A DNA stretch of 36,955 nucleotides, taken from assembly GCA_010024875.1 (NCBI GenBank), contig RGFZ01000025.1, positions 1-36,955 on the forward strand, given 5' to 3'. This document shows, piece after piece, positions 18,419 to 25,644 of this stretch (position 1 is its first letter; every line of letters begins with the position of its first letter). The notes below the pieces were generated by a model. It was not told the DNA's origin. It saw only the letters and a program-made list of their open reading frames with translations, and searched no databases. The translations under genes and the position numbers were made by a program. The stretch comes from Oxalobacteraceae bacterium (lineage in GTDB: Bacteria > Pseudomonadota > Gammaproteobacteria > Burkholderiales > Burkholderiaceae_D).

Positions 18419-19523
18419 ATGCAAACCAACCTCGCCGATTTCATCCGCGACACGCAGGAAGGTCAGGAGGCCGACGCCATCCTGCGCAAGTGCGTGCATT
18501 GCGGCTTCTGCACTGCCACCTGCCCCACGTATCAATTGCTGGGTGACGAGCTGGATGGTCCCCGTGGTCGCATCTATCTGATCAAGCAGGTCCTCGAGGG
18601 CAAGCCCGCTACCGAGAAGACTCAGCTGCATCTGGATCGCTGCCTGACCTGCCGCAATTGCGAAAGCACTTGCCCCTCAGGCGTCAACTACGGCCGTCTG
18701 GTCGATATTGGGCGAGGTATTGTCGAGAAGCAGGTCAAGCGACCATTCGCGCAGCAACTGATTCGCACCGCATTAAGAGAAATTCTGCCGCGCAAGCAAG
18801 TATTCGAGCCAGCGATGAAACTCGGCCAGGCGGTGCGTCCCTTGTTGCCCAGGGCTCTGCAGAACAAAGTACCGGAAGCAAGGAATCCCGGGCGCTGGCC
18901 GGAGCGTGTTCATGCTCGCAAGATGCTGTTGCTTGATGGTTGCGTGCAGCCAGCCATGTCGCCCAACATCAACGCGGCTACCGCGCGCGTGCTGGATGCA
19001 CTTGGCGTTCAATTGATCGTGGCACCGAGGGCAGGTTGTTGTGGCGCCATCCGCTATCACTTGAATGACCAGGACGGCGGGCTTGATGACATGCGAAGCT
19101 TATGCAGAGCGCGCCGCGAAAATTTCTGCGCTAACCAAGGATCTGTCTGAAATTCTTCCTGAATTCACGCAGCAACTGGCAGAGAAAGCCCGTGTGAAAA
19201 AACGTGTGGCGTATCACCCGCCCTGTACTTTGCAGCACGGTCAGCAGATTCGCGGCAAGGTGGAAGACTTGTTGCGGGCAGTCGGAGTCGATGTAACGCT
19301 ATGCGCTGATAGTCATCTATGCTGTGGCTCGGCAGGCACCTATTCGGTATTGCAGCCTGAGCTGTCATACAAGCTCAGGGACAACAAGCTCAGCAACCTG
19401 AAGGCCACCGGTGCGGAAGAGATTGTGTCTGCGAATATCGGGTGCCTGACGCATTTGCAGTCAGGCACCGATACGAGGGTAAGTCACTGGGTGGAGCTGA
19501 TTGATGGCGCGTTGTGTCGGTAA
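18419..19523 (+). pseudogene. glcF: Glycolate oxidase iron-sulfur subunit GlcF, disrupted by an internal deletion with frameshift
   Basis: GlcF carries electrons from GlcDE toward quinone. The first frame (18419 to stop 19150) contains two 4Fe-4S motifs, CVHCGFCTATCPTY and CLTCRNCESTCPSG, and the first half of the CCG region (APRAGCCGAIRYHL). The second frame, readable from about 19090 to 19523, continues YAERAAKISALTKDL, then HPPCTLQHGQQ and SHLCCGSAGTY to the usual C-terminus. The joint is near 19091-19100. Compared with recalled GlcF sequences, about 40 codons are absent, including the expected TASGCGA cysteine motif, and the missing length is 2 modulo 3. Both flanks are otherwise well conserved, so the event is recent or is an assembly fault. 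If real, glycolate oxidase would be inactive although glcD and glcE remain intact. Confidence 0.88.
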
Positions 19524-19554
19524 ATGTACCTGCCATCGGTATTTGAATTGGGTT

Positions 19555-19573
19555 TGACACTAAATAAGTGTCA
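19555..19573. terminator. Weak hairpin between convergent glcF and the insert
   Basis: TGACACT and AGTGTCA form a perfect 7-bp stem with loop AAATA. It lies between the stop of glcF (+) and the stop of the secreted-protein gene (-). Neither side has a real T-run, so it is at best a weak or factor-assisted terminator. A competing small palindrome, GTCAG-TT-CTGAC, overlaps it. Confidence 0.35.
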
Positions 19574-19591
19574 GTTCTGACCATCATCGCA

Positions 19592-21751
19592 TCAAGAGAC
19601 CTTCTTTTTGCTTTCCTTGTTCTTTGCATCGTAAGACCGGGTTTCTGAACTCGAGTTTGATGAGCTAGATTTTCCCGAACTCTCGGAAGATGAGCTTCCC
19701 TCGATCTTGTCGTCGGTGCTGCTGGCTGAGCTGGATTTTTCCGAGCTGCTCGAGAACGAACTTCCGTCATTTTTTTTGTTGGCGCTGCTTGAAGGAATTG
19801 TGGAAGATCTGTTTTTTTCCGTCATATTAGAGCTGCTGCTATTTGTGCCGTTGCTAGCGTTATCATCAGAGTTTTCGTCATCAGAACTTTCGATGTCTAA
19901 TCTTTCATTATGAAGTAAATTATTTGCATAACGCGGATTTGCTGAGTAAGGTTTGCGATAATTTGCTGAATATCCGCTGTTGCTCTCATCTTCTTCATTC
20001 CCATCGTCGATTTTTATTGAAACGAGATTTGTTGAATCTTTTTTCTTTGGTTCGTATTTGGAAAAATTATCAGCATCATTGTTGACGTTATTGACATCCG
20101 CATTTCTGTCGAGACTCCCATCATCATTTTCCTCGTCAAGGGCTTGCTGATCAATTTTTGTAACTACATCATTTAATATAAGCGCATTTTTCTTCTCATA
20201 AGTTTCGCGGCCCCAGGTAGAATCTCGCACTGCTTTCCCTGAGGCTCCTAAGATTCGACTAATAATTGCTAAATCATCTTTCCACATGTACCCCATAAGG
20301 ATGAGAGCAAAAGGCAGGAATGGAAAATTAATAATGGGAATATTTGAGAAAGATTCTGTTCCATTTTCATTTCTCCAGGACTGATCAAGCATGTACGTAA
20401 AATAGATCAGAGATATCATTTTTCCCAAGGCAGTGTGTATCGTTTGTGCCATGGTTCCTGGTGCTTCAGGATCAAGGCTATCTTCTGGCCGGGAGCGATG
20501 CATAGATGCCTTCAGCTCCCCGGGGACAACTGTGAGCGCGGATCTCTTTAGTTTTGCAATTCCTTGTTCTCGTTCAATCTTCTTGTCCAAATCAAGAAGT
20601 AAATTTTCTATTTTTTCCTTGAGTATTTTGTCGGTCATTTTCCCCGCTTCGTTTAATCGCTCACGGATGTCTTGGCGTATGCTTTGCAAATAGGTTTGTT
20701 TAGCATGCCAATAGCTGGTACTGTGACCTGGAATTTCTTTTGCATCTTTGTTCTGAGAGGTGATGAATTGGTTTGCCAGTGCGGTCAGGCTTCCGGCGAC
20801 TGCGCCGGCTCCCAATCGCAATAGAAAGGGTTGCCAGCCTGGAGCACCTTTTAGTGCATCTCTTAGAAAATAATCTCTGCCCAGATATGTGGCCGTGAAA
20901 CACAGAAAAGGAACGCCTCGATTGATCATGTTGTGGGCCGAGATCGCAAGAAAATGATCGGTGTCTCTTGCTAATGCCTCCCAAGCAGTAAATTTTTTTC
21001 CTTTGAAGTCTGGATTATTGGTGCTGTATTTGGCCTTGGGCTGAAGCCCTCCGGCTTGGCGGATCAAGTCTCCAAAAGCCCGCGCAATGAGACGCTGCTT
21101 TCGATACAAATTTTTCGTATCATCTGTCGTGTAAGTCGTTCTTCGGATTTGGGCGGCGAATTTTTCAGCGCCCGCTTCGCTGAAAATAGGTGCGAGAACT
21201 GCAAAAATCCAGGCCTTTTTTTGCCAGAGAGCCAGTTCCGATGCAAATCCAAATGATAAGATCTGGTTGACCGCACCACTGAAGGCAACAGCTACCCACT
21301 TTTTAAACTTCTCTCCTTTCAGTTGCTGTATCTCATGGTCAGCAATTTTCGTCATTTGTCTCATGAAGGCGTCGCTCGCATTCGTCCTGATAAAATCTTC
21401 AAGGCGTTCTCGTTTGCTTTTCTTTGAGCCTTTGTCTTGAAGCAGCGAATCAACAAATTCGGCGACTTTTTTTTCATCATCAGATAGCAGGGAAATGCCA
21501 AGCTTTGGCGTATCTTTATCTTGGATTTTCTCTCTTGTGTTGGTTTTTTTATGGCTTACTTCTGTACCATATGTATCTTTTCTCGCGCCTGACCCGGCTT
21601 TCGATTGATCCCTAAATGAATCATTGCTACTGCCCGAGCTGCTGCTCGGGGCAGAGATAAGGATGCTGCTGCTGTCGTCATCCGCACCTCGCACGGTATA
21701 GCTTCTCCGTGGTACTGTTTTTGGATAGCCTGTAGATTGACTGGTACTCAT
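19592..21751 (-). CDS. Predicted type III secreted membrane-active protein, family not recognised
   Basis: I do not recognise this 719-residue protein. Residues 1-60 are rich in Ser/Thr with little structure, like type III secretion signals. Residues 90-150 are charged and helical. Hydrophobic segments follow at about 152-170, 179-193, 279-291, 309-330, 444-456 and 471-490. Residues 355-400 look like a coiled coil (IRERLNEAG...ILKEKIENLLLDLDKKIE). Residues 535-719 are disordered, rich in Asp, Asn and Ser, with a 22-residue degenerate tandem repeat at 663-706. The gene is AT-richer than its neighbours, with codons such as aat, aaa and tct used freely. AGGAG precedes the ATG, and a CesT-like chaperone gene ends 9 nt upstream, the usual pairing for a secreted effector or translocator. 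The hydrophobic core suggests insertion into a host or vacuolar membrane. The CDS is firm; the secreted role is inference from context and composition. Confidence 0.6.
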   Translation of the reverse strand: MSTSQSTGYPKTVPRRSYTVRGADDDSSSILISAPSSSSGSSNDSFRDQSKAGSGARKDTYGTEVSHKKTNTREKIQDKDTPKLGISLLSDDEKKVAEFVDSLLQDKGSKKSKRERLEDFIRTNASDAFMRQMTKIADHEIQQLKGEKFKKWVAVAFSGAVNQILSFGFASELALWQKKAWIFAVLAPIFSEAGAEKFAAQIRRTTYTTDDTKNLYRKQRLIARAFGDLIRQAGGLQPKAKYSTNNPDFKGKKFTAWEALARDTDHFLAISAHNMINRGVPFLCFTATYLGRDYFLRDALKGAPGWQPFLLRLGAGAVAGSLTALANQFITSQNKDAKEIPGHSTSYWHAKQTYLQSIRQDIRERLNEAGKMTDKILKEKIENLLLDLDKKIEREQGIAKLKRSALTVVPGELKASMHRSRPEDSLDPEAPGTMAQTIHTALGKMISLIYFTYMLDQSWRNENGTESFSNIPIINFPFLPFALILMGYMWKDDLAIISRILGASGKAVRDSTWGRETYEKKNALILNDVVTKIDQQALDEENDDGSLDRNADVNNVNNDADNFSKYEPKKKDSTNLVSIKIDDGNEEDESNSGYSANYRKPYSANPRYANNLLHNERLDIESSDDENSDDNASNGTNSSSSNMTEKNRSSTIPSSSANKKNDGSSFSSSSEKSSSASSTDDKIEGSSSSESSGKSSSSNSSSETRSYDAKNKESKKKVS
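19662..19793 (-). repeat. 66-bp tandem duplication in the Ser-rich tail
   Basis: Two adjacent 66-bp units, 19662-19727 and 19728-19793, share a clear DNA match at their starts: GAGCTAGATTTTCCCGA against GAGCTGGATTTTTCCGA, with scattered matches beyond. They encode residues 685-706 and 663-684, each starting Gly-Ser-Ser with a Lys at the tenth position. This is the visible source of the low-complexity tail. The unit ends are approximate. Confidence 0.65.
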
Positions 21752-21760
21752 GCGAGGCTC

Positions 21761-22237
21761 CTATGCTAGTTGCCAATTTTTACTGAAATTATCGAACTCG
21801 GAGTTATCGCAATCGATCGGAAGAGATAGTTCACCACTCATGAATAACGTTCTCTGAAGAAATAGATTGCGGCTGATATAGCATCGTAATAAATCGGCCA
21901 ATTGGTCTGCACTTAAATTTTCCGGATTAATCAAGGTGACTACGAAAGATGCGCATTGGTTTATCGGATCTACAGCAAATACTCCGGTTGTTTTGCTGCC
22001 AGTAAGAAAATTAAGCATGAGGAGTGATTCGAGGATTTTTTCTTTTAGTTCTTCTTTAATGATTCCTATCTCACACACGCAAAGAATCCGATCATTGAAA
22101 AACATCTCATCAAAAATAAACTGGATATTTATTCCTTCAATAGATAAATACCCTTCATTTGCCAGCGAATCTATGTCCCCAATTCCAAGTGCAATACAGG
22201 TATTTCGGCATAATTCACAATATGTTTCCTGATCCAT
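21761..22237 (-). CDS. CesT-like type III secretion chaperone
   Basis: This is a small acidic protein (158 aa) that looks like a class I type III secretion chaperone of the CesT/Tir family, which dimerise and hold the N-terminal part of one or more effectors ready for export. The recognisable core is KILESLLMLNFLTGSKTTGV followed by FAVDPINQCASFVVTL and LSADQLADLLRCYIS, matching the helix-strand-helix pattern of the family. It is unusually Cys-rich for such a chaperone, with three Cys in the first 14 residues. ATG 22237 is preferred over ATG 22252 because GGAG lies 8 nt before it. The gene is directly upstream of the putative substrate gene, with 9 nt between them, so they are almost certainly co-translated. 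The family call rests on pattern and context, not on a search. Confidence 0.62.
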   Translation of the reverse strand: MDQETYCELCRNTCIALGIGDIDSLANEGYLSIEGINIQFIFDEMFFNDRILCVCEIGIIKEELKEKILESLLMLNFLTGSKTTGVFAVDPINQCASFVVTLINPENLSADQLADLLRCYISRNLFLQRTLFMSGELSLPIDCDNSEFDNFSKNWQLA

Positions 22238-22565
22238 CGGGTGTCTCCGCATTGTTTATCAGCAGATGTCGTGGGCTGTGCGGCAGCGAGTTGACGAGTA
22301 ATTTGTCGGGTAAGTCGTGGAGTTTGTGTAACGAAGGCTTTATTAGGGTTCAATAAGTGATTGGTCGGACTGCGGTTCAAATATTGTCAGATGATCGATA
22401 TCAATTTACTTACAATCGGAGTGACTAAATTATTCAGACTAAAAATGTTGCGAGATAAAAAATTTTCATTGATGGTTTTTGACGATGATCCATCCAGATT
22501 TTGGAAATAAAAAACCCGCAAATTCATTTGCGGGTGCTTGCAGGGTGTTTGAGCTGAAAATTTTG
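22238..22565. other. AT-rich intergenic region upstream of the chaperone-substrate pair
   Basis: This is 328 nt between the chaperone start (-) and the glutathione peroxidase stop (-). Its distal end holds the peroxidase terminator (22514-22535). The rest is AT-rich and probably contains the promoter of the pair. I looked on the minus strand for paired TTCG boxes (PIP/hrpII type) and found only one TTCG (near 22333), so HrpX/HrpB-type control is not supported. No clear sigma-70 hexamer pair was seen either. Confidence 0.5.
22514..22535 (-). terminator. Rho-independent terminator of the glutathione peroxidase gene
   Basis: A perfect 9-bp stem ACCCGCAAA / TTTGCGGGT encloses a 4-nt loop, followed on the minus strand by TTTTTATTT. 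It lies about 30 nt past the peroxidase stop and separates that gene from the chaperone-substrate pair downstream on the same strand. Confidence 0.88.
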
Positions 22566-23054
22566 TCAGGAAGGCGCCGTGAGGATCGCTATGGTGGGAT
22601 CCAAACTTTCAGGGGTGGCGGTTGGCGCATGTCGAGAATGAATCTTACCTTCTTTGTCTAAGAGGAACTTCGTGAAATTCCACTTGATCGCCTCGGTCCC
22701 CAGAATGCCTGGCGCTTCCGCCTTGAGCTTCACGAATAGTGGGTGCGCGTTGCTTCCATTGACATCGACCTTCGCAAACAGCGGAAAACTCACGCCATAA
22801 TTTTTCTCGCAGAAGCTGGCGATGTCGGCCTCGCTCCCAGGCTCTTGGCCACCGAATTGGTTGCAGGGAAAGCCGAGCACTGCAAAGCCTTTGTCCTTGT
22901 ATTGGCGATACAAAGCCTCCAGCCCCGCATATTGTGGTGTGAAGCCGCACTGACTGGCAGTATTTACGATCAGTAGTACTTTTCCTCGGTAAGTGGACAG
23001 GTCCGTGGTCTCGCCGGCTAGGGTGGTGACCGGAATGTCGTACAGGCTGCTCAT
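22566..23054 (-). CDS. Glutathione peroxidase family thiol peroxidase
   Basis: This is a cytoplasmic peroxidase of the glutathione peroxidase fold (162 aa), the Cys type, reducing hydroperoxides. Catalytic residues are visible: the peroxidatic Cys in NTASQCGFTPQY, Gln in FPCNQFGGQEPG, and Trp-Asn in IKWNFTKFL. A second Cys in FPCNQFG is typical of bacterial BtuE/Gpx proteins. Many of these use thioredoxin rather than glutathione, so the electron donor is open. ATG 23054 is chosen over the longer frame (to 23108) because AGGAG lies 6 nt before it and MSSLYDIPVTTLAG is the family start. It is divergent from yggS, with 83 nt between the starts, and closed by a strong terminator. Confidence 0.92.
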   Translation of the reverse strand: MSSLYDIPVTTLAGETTDLSTYRGKVLLIVNTASQCGFTPQYAGLEALYRQYKDKGFAVLGFPCNQFGGQEPGSEADIASFCEKNYGVSFPLFAKVDVNGSNAHPLFVKLKAEAPGILGTEAIKWNFTKFLLDKEGKIHSRHAPTATPESLDPTIAILTAPS

Positions 23055-23137
23055 GGGTTCTCCTTGGGGGTCATGGGTAGGGCCAGTCTTCGGCCAGTCA
23101 GTCAGCACTATCTGACGATAGGCGATAATGCCGGATC

Positions 23138-23839
23138 ATGACGATTTCTGCACATCTTGCCCAGGTCAGAGAAGGCATCGCTTTAGCTGCGCGTGCGGCG
23201 GGACGCGAGCCCGATTCGGTCTGTCTGCTTGCGGTGTCCAAAACGTTTGGCCCGGAAGCAGTGATCGAAGCGGCGGATGCCGGTCAGCGCGATTTCGGCG
23301 AAAACTATGTTCAGGAAGCGTTAGACAAGATCGCGGCGGTAAAGGCTCGGCGAGCAGATCTCGATCTGATCTGGCATTTCATCGGGCCTCTCCAGAGCAA
23401 CAAGACCCGCTTGGTGGCGGAACAAGTTGACTGGGTGCATTCAGTCGACCGCATAAAGATAGCGCAGCGGCTTTCCGACCAGCGTCCCACAAACCTCCCG
23501 CCGCTGAACATTTGTCTCCAAGTGAATGTCAGTGGCGAGGCAAGCAAAAGCGGTGTAGCACCCGGAGAATTACAGACTCTGGCAGCAGCTTTGCTGAGCC
23601 TGCCACGCCTCCGTCTGCGTGGATTGATGGCGATTCCTGAGCCAGAAGCTGATCCCGTCTTGCAGCGTCGGCCATTCGCTCTGCTTCGAGATCTGCAGAG
23701 GCAGCTGAGTGCCGCCGGTATTCTCACCGATACGCTCTCCATGGGAATGTCGTCCGACATGGCCGCAGCGATCGCCGAGGGAGCGACGATCGTGCGTATT
23801 GGCACTGCGATTTTTGGACAGCGAGACTATGAAAAATAA
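23138..23839 (+). CDS. yggS: YggS family pyridoxal phosphate homeostasis protein
   Basis: This PLP-binding single-domain protein (PLPBP/YggS family, 233 aa) has the alanine racemase-like barrel but no known catalysis; it buffers PLP and affects amino acid pools. Motifs are LLAVSKTFG with PLP-binding Lys35, FGENYVQEALDK, WHFIGPLQSNK, and the C-terminal MGMSSDMAAAIAEGATIVRIGTAIFG. Length is normal. Its last 11 nt overlap the start of proC in another frame. The yggS-proC pairing is widespread and fits a link to PLP and proline metabolism. Confidence 0.95.
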   Translation: MTISAHLAQVREGIALAARAAGREPDSVCLLAVSKTFGPEAVIEAADAGQRDFGENYVQEALDKIAAVKARRADLDLIWHFIGPLQSNKTRLVAEQVDWVHSVDRIKIAQRLSDQRPTNLPPLNICLQVNVSGEASKSGVAPGELQTLAAALLSLPRLRLRGLMAIPEPEADPVLQRRPFALLRDLQRQLSAAGILTDTLSMGMSSDMAAAIAEGATIVRIGTAIFGQRDYEK

Positions 23840-24653
23840 GCTGAAGATCTGTTTTATTGGCGGCGGTAATATGGCGCAGGCACTGATCGGAGGCCTCGCG
23901 GATAAGTTGACCGCGGCCTCGGATATCCATGTGGTCGACGTCAACCCGCAAGCTCTTGAACTACTGTCGCAACGGTTTGGCGTAAAAGCTTCAGCCAGTA
24001 CGGATCATGTTGTTGAAACTGCGGATGTTGTGGTGCTGGCAGTCAAGCCGCAGCAAATGCGCGAGGTGGTTCACAGCATCGCCTCTCAAATCAAAGGCCA
24101 GCTGGTGCTATCGATTGCCGCTGGCATACGTGCGGCCGACTTGTCGCGCTGGCTGGGCGGGCACATGGCGATCGTTCGTACCATGCCGAACACACCTGCG
24201 CTGGTGGGCAAGGGCATCACAGGCATGGTGGCGCTTGCCGGCGTGTCGTCGCAGCAGAAAGAAACTGCTGACGCCATCCTGCGTGCCGTAGGCGAAACAG
24301 TATGGCTCGACCAGGAGCAGCAAATCGATGCGGTAACGGCAATCTCCGGCAGTGGCCCCGCCTATGTGTTTTATTTTCTGGAGGCGATGGAACAGGCAGC
24401 TGTTGAGCTCGGACTCTCTGCAGAGCAGGGCCGGGCGCTGGCTGAGGCGACGTTTGTCGGTGCATCCGCACTGGCGTCACAATCGGATGAGCCGCTGTCT
24501 GTGCTGCGCGATCGTGTGACATCCAAGGGCGGCACGACCTATGCTGCGCTGACGAGTATGGAGACCGCCGGTGTAAGGCAATCGATTGTAAAGGCGCTGC
24601 ACGCAGCGGCGGCACGTGGCGCAGAACTTGGGGACGAGTTCGGCGCGGATTGA
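23829..24653 (+). CDS. proC: Pyrroline-5-carboxylate reductase
   Basis: ProC reduces 1-pyrroline-5-carboxylate to proline with NAD(P)H, the last step of proline synthesis. The 274-residue protein starts MKNKLKICFIGGGNMAQALI, containing the Rossmann nucleotide motif. AVKPQQM and RTMPNTPALVGKGITG follow near residues 70 and 120. The C-terminal dimerisation domain has AISGSGPAYVFYFLEAM and VTSKGGTTYAAL. ATG 23829 is chosen because it begins the Rossmann fold exactly; the upstream frame to 23709 is yggS antiframe. It overlaps yggS by 11 nt and converges on pilU, whose stop is 10 nt away, with no terminator visible between them. Confidence 0.96.
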   Translation: MKNKLKICFIGGGNMAQALIGGLADKLTAASDIHVVDVNPQALELLSQRFGVKASASTDHVVETADVVVLAVKPQQMREVVHSIASQIKGQLVLSIAAGIRAADLSRWLGGHMAIVRTMPNTPALVGKGITGMVALAGVSSQQKETADAILRAVGETVWLDQEQQIDAVTAISGSGPAYVFYFLEAMEQAAVELGLSAEQGRALAEATFVGASALASQSDEPLSVLRDRVTSKGGTTYAALTSMETAGVRQSIVKALHAAAARGAELGDEFGAD

Positions 24654-24663
24654 GCCGGAGACC

Positions 24664-25640
24664 TTAGAGGATATCCAGACCAGTGTTCGTGGCGCGGAAA
24701 TCCTGGGTCTGTGCGGCACGTCCAGTCAGTTTCAACGCGAGTCGCAGATCATTCACCGAATCTGCGTGGCGTAATGCTTCCTCATGAGAGATCTTGTTGT
24801 CCTCGACCAGATCGAACAGTGCCTGATCAAAGGTCTGCATACCCAGTTCGCGTGATTTCTTCATCACTTCCTTGATTTGATGCACATCACCTTTGAAAAT
24901 CAGATCAGAGACGAGTGGCGAGTTCAGCAGGATCTCAACGGCCGCGCAGCGTCCCGAGCCTGACTTGCGTGGTATCAGTCGTTGTGAGATCAGTGCCTTG
25001 AGGTTCAGTGACAAGTCCATCAGGACCTGTGCGCGTTTTTCCTCAGGGAAGACAGCGCGACCTGCCAGTCTGCAGTATCGGTACCTACCTCGCGTTGGGT
25101 GACAATACAGTTGATATGAGGATGAACGAATTCGACCGGATCTTCTATCGTGATGATGTGGCCATGGCTATTTGCATTACGATGTCCGATCATGGCAGCC
25201 AGTGTCGTTGATTTACCCGAGCCGGTGGCACCGACCATGATGACCAGTCCGCGCTTGTTCATCACGATCTCTTTCAGTTGCAAAGGCACGTCCAGTTTGT
25301 CGAGGTCAGGAATATCAGTATTGATAGTTCGTATCACCATGCCAGCTTTTGCCTGCTGAATGAAAGCCGAGACACGGAAGCGTCCTATCCCTTCGATACT
25401 GATCGCAAAATTGCACTCTCGCATCGTGATGAACTCATCGCGCTGTCGGTCATTCATCAGCGATTGGACAAGTGCCAGACTCTCTTCGGCAGAGAGTGGT
25501 GTTCTGGTGACTGGTGTCATCGCGCCGTTCAGCTTGATCGCCGGCCCGAAGCCCGCGGTGATGAATAAATCCGATCCACCTTGTTTTTTCATCAGCACCA
25601 GTAAATGGTGCATTAGCTGGCCGGGATGGGTAATCTCCAT
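24664..25640 (-). pseudogene. pilU: Type IV pilus ATPase PilU, disrupted by an internal deletion with frameshift
   Basis: PilU is the accessory hexameric retraction ATPase that works with PilT on type IV pili. The first frame, from ATG 25640, starts MEITHPGQLMHHLL and contains Walker A GATGSGKST (residues 137-145) and ITIEDPVEFVHPH. It then stops at about 25020 after TADWQVALS. The second frame resumes at FPEEKRAQVLMDLSLNLKAL and runs to 24664 with the usual PilU C-terminus (NSVNDLRLAL-type ending). The joint is near 25048-25054. About 53 codons are missing, covering the expected Walker B and His-box segments, and the missing length is 1 modulo 3. ATG 25640 is 4 nt past the pilT stop. Without Walker B the product could not act. 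The lesion could be real or an assembly error. Confidence 0.88.
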
Positions 25641-25644
25641 GACT

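Noticed and set aside
19707-19913. Plus-strand Leu-rich frame (68 codons) that looks like a small membrane protein
   Set aside because: It is the reverse reading of the Ser/Asp-rich tail of the secreted-protein candidate; Leu and Glu arise from Ser-codon complements. There is no ribosome binding site.
22238-22513. HrpX/HrpB-type box (paired TTCG elements) upstream of the chaperone gene
   Set aside because: Only one TTCG was found on the relevant strand, with no partner at 15-16 nt.
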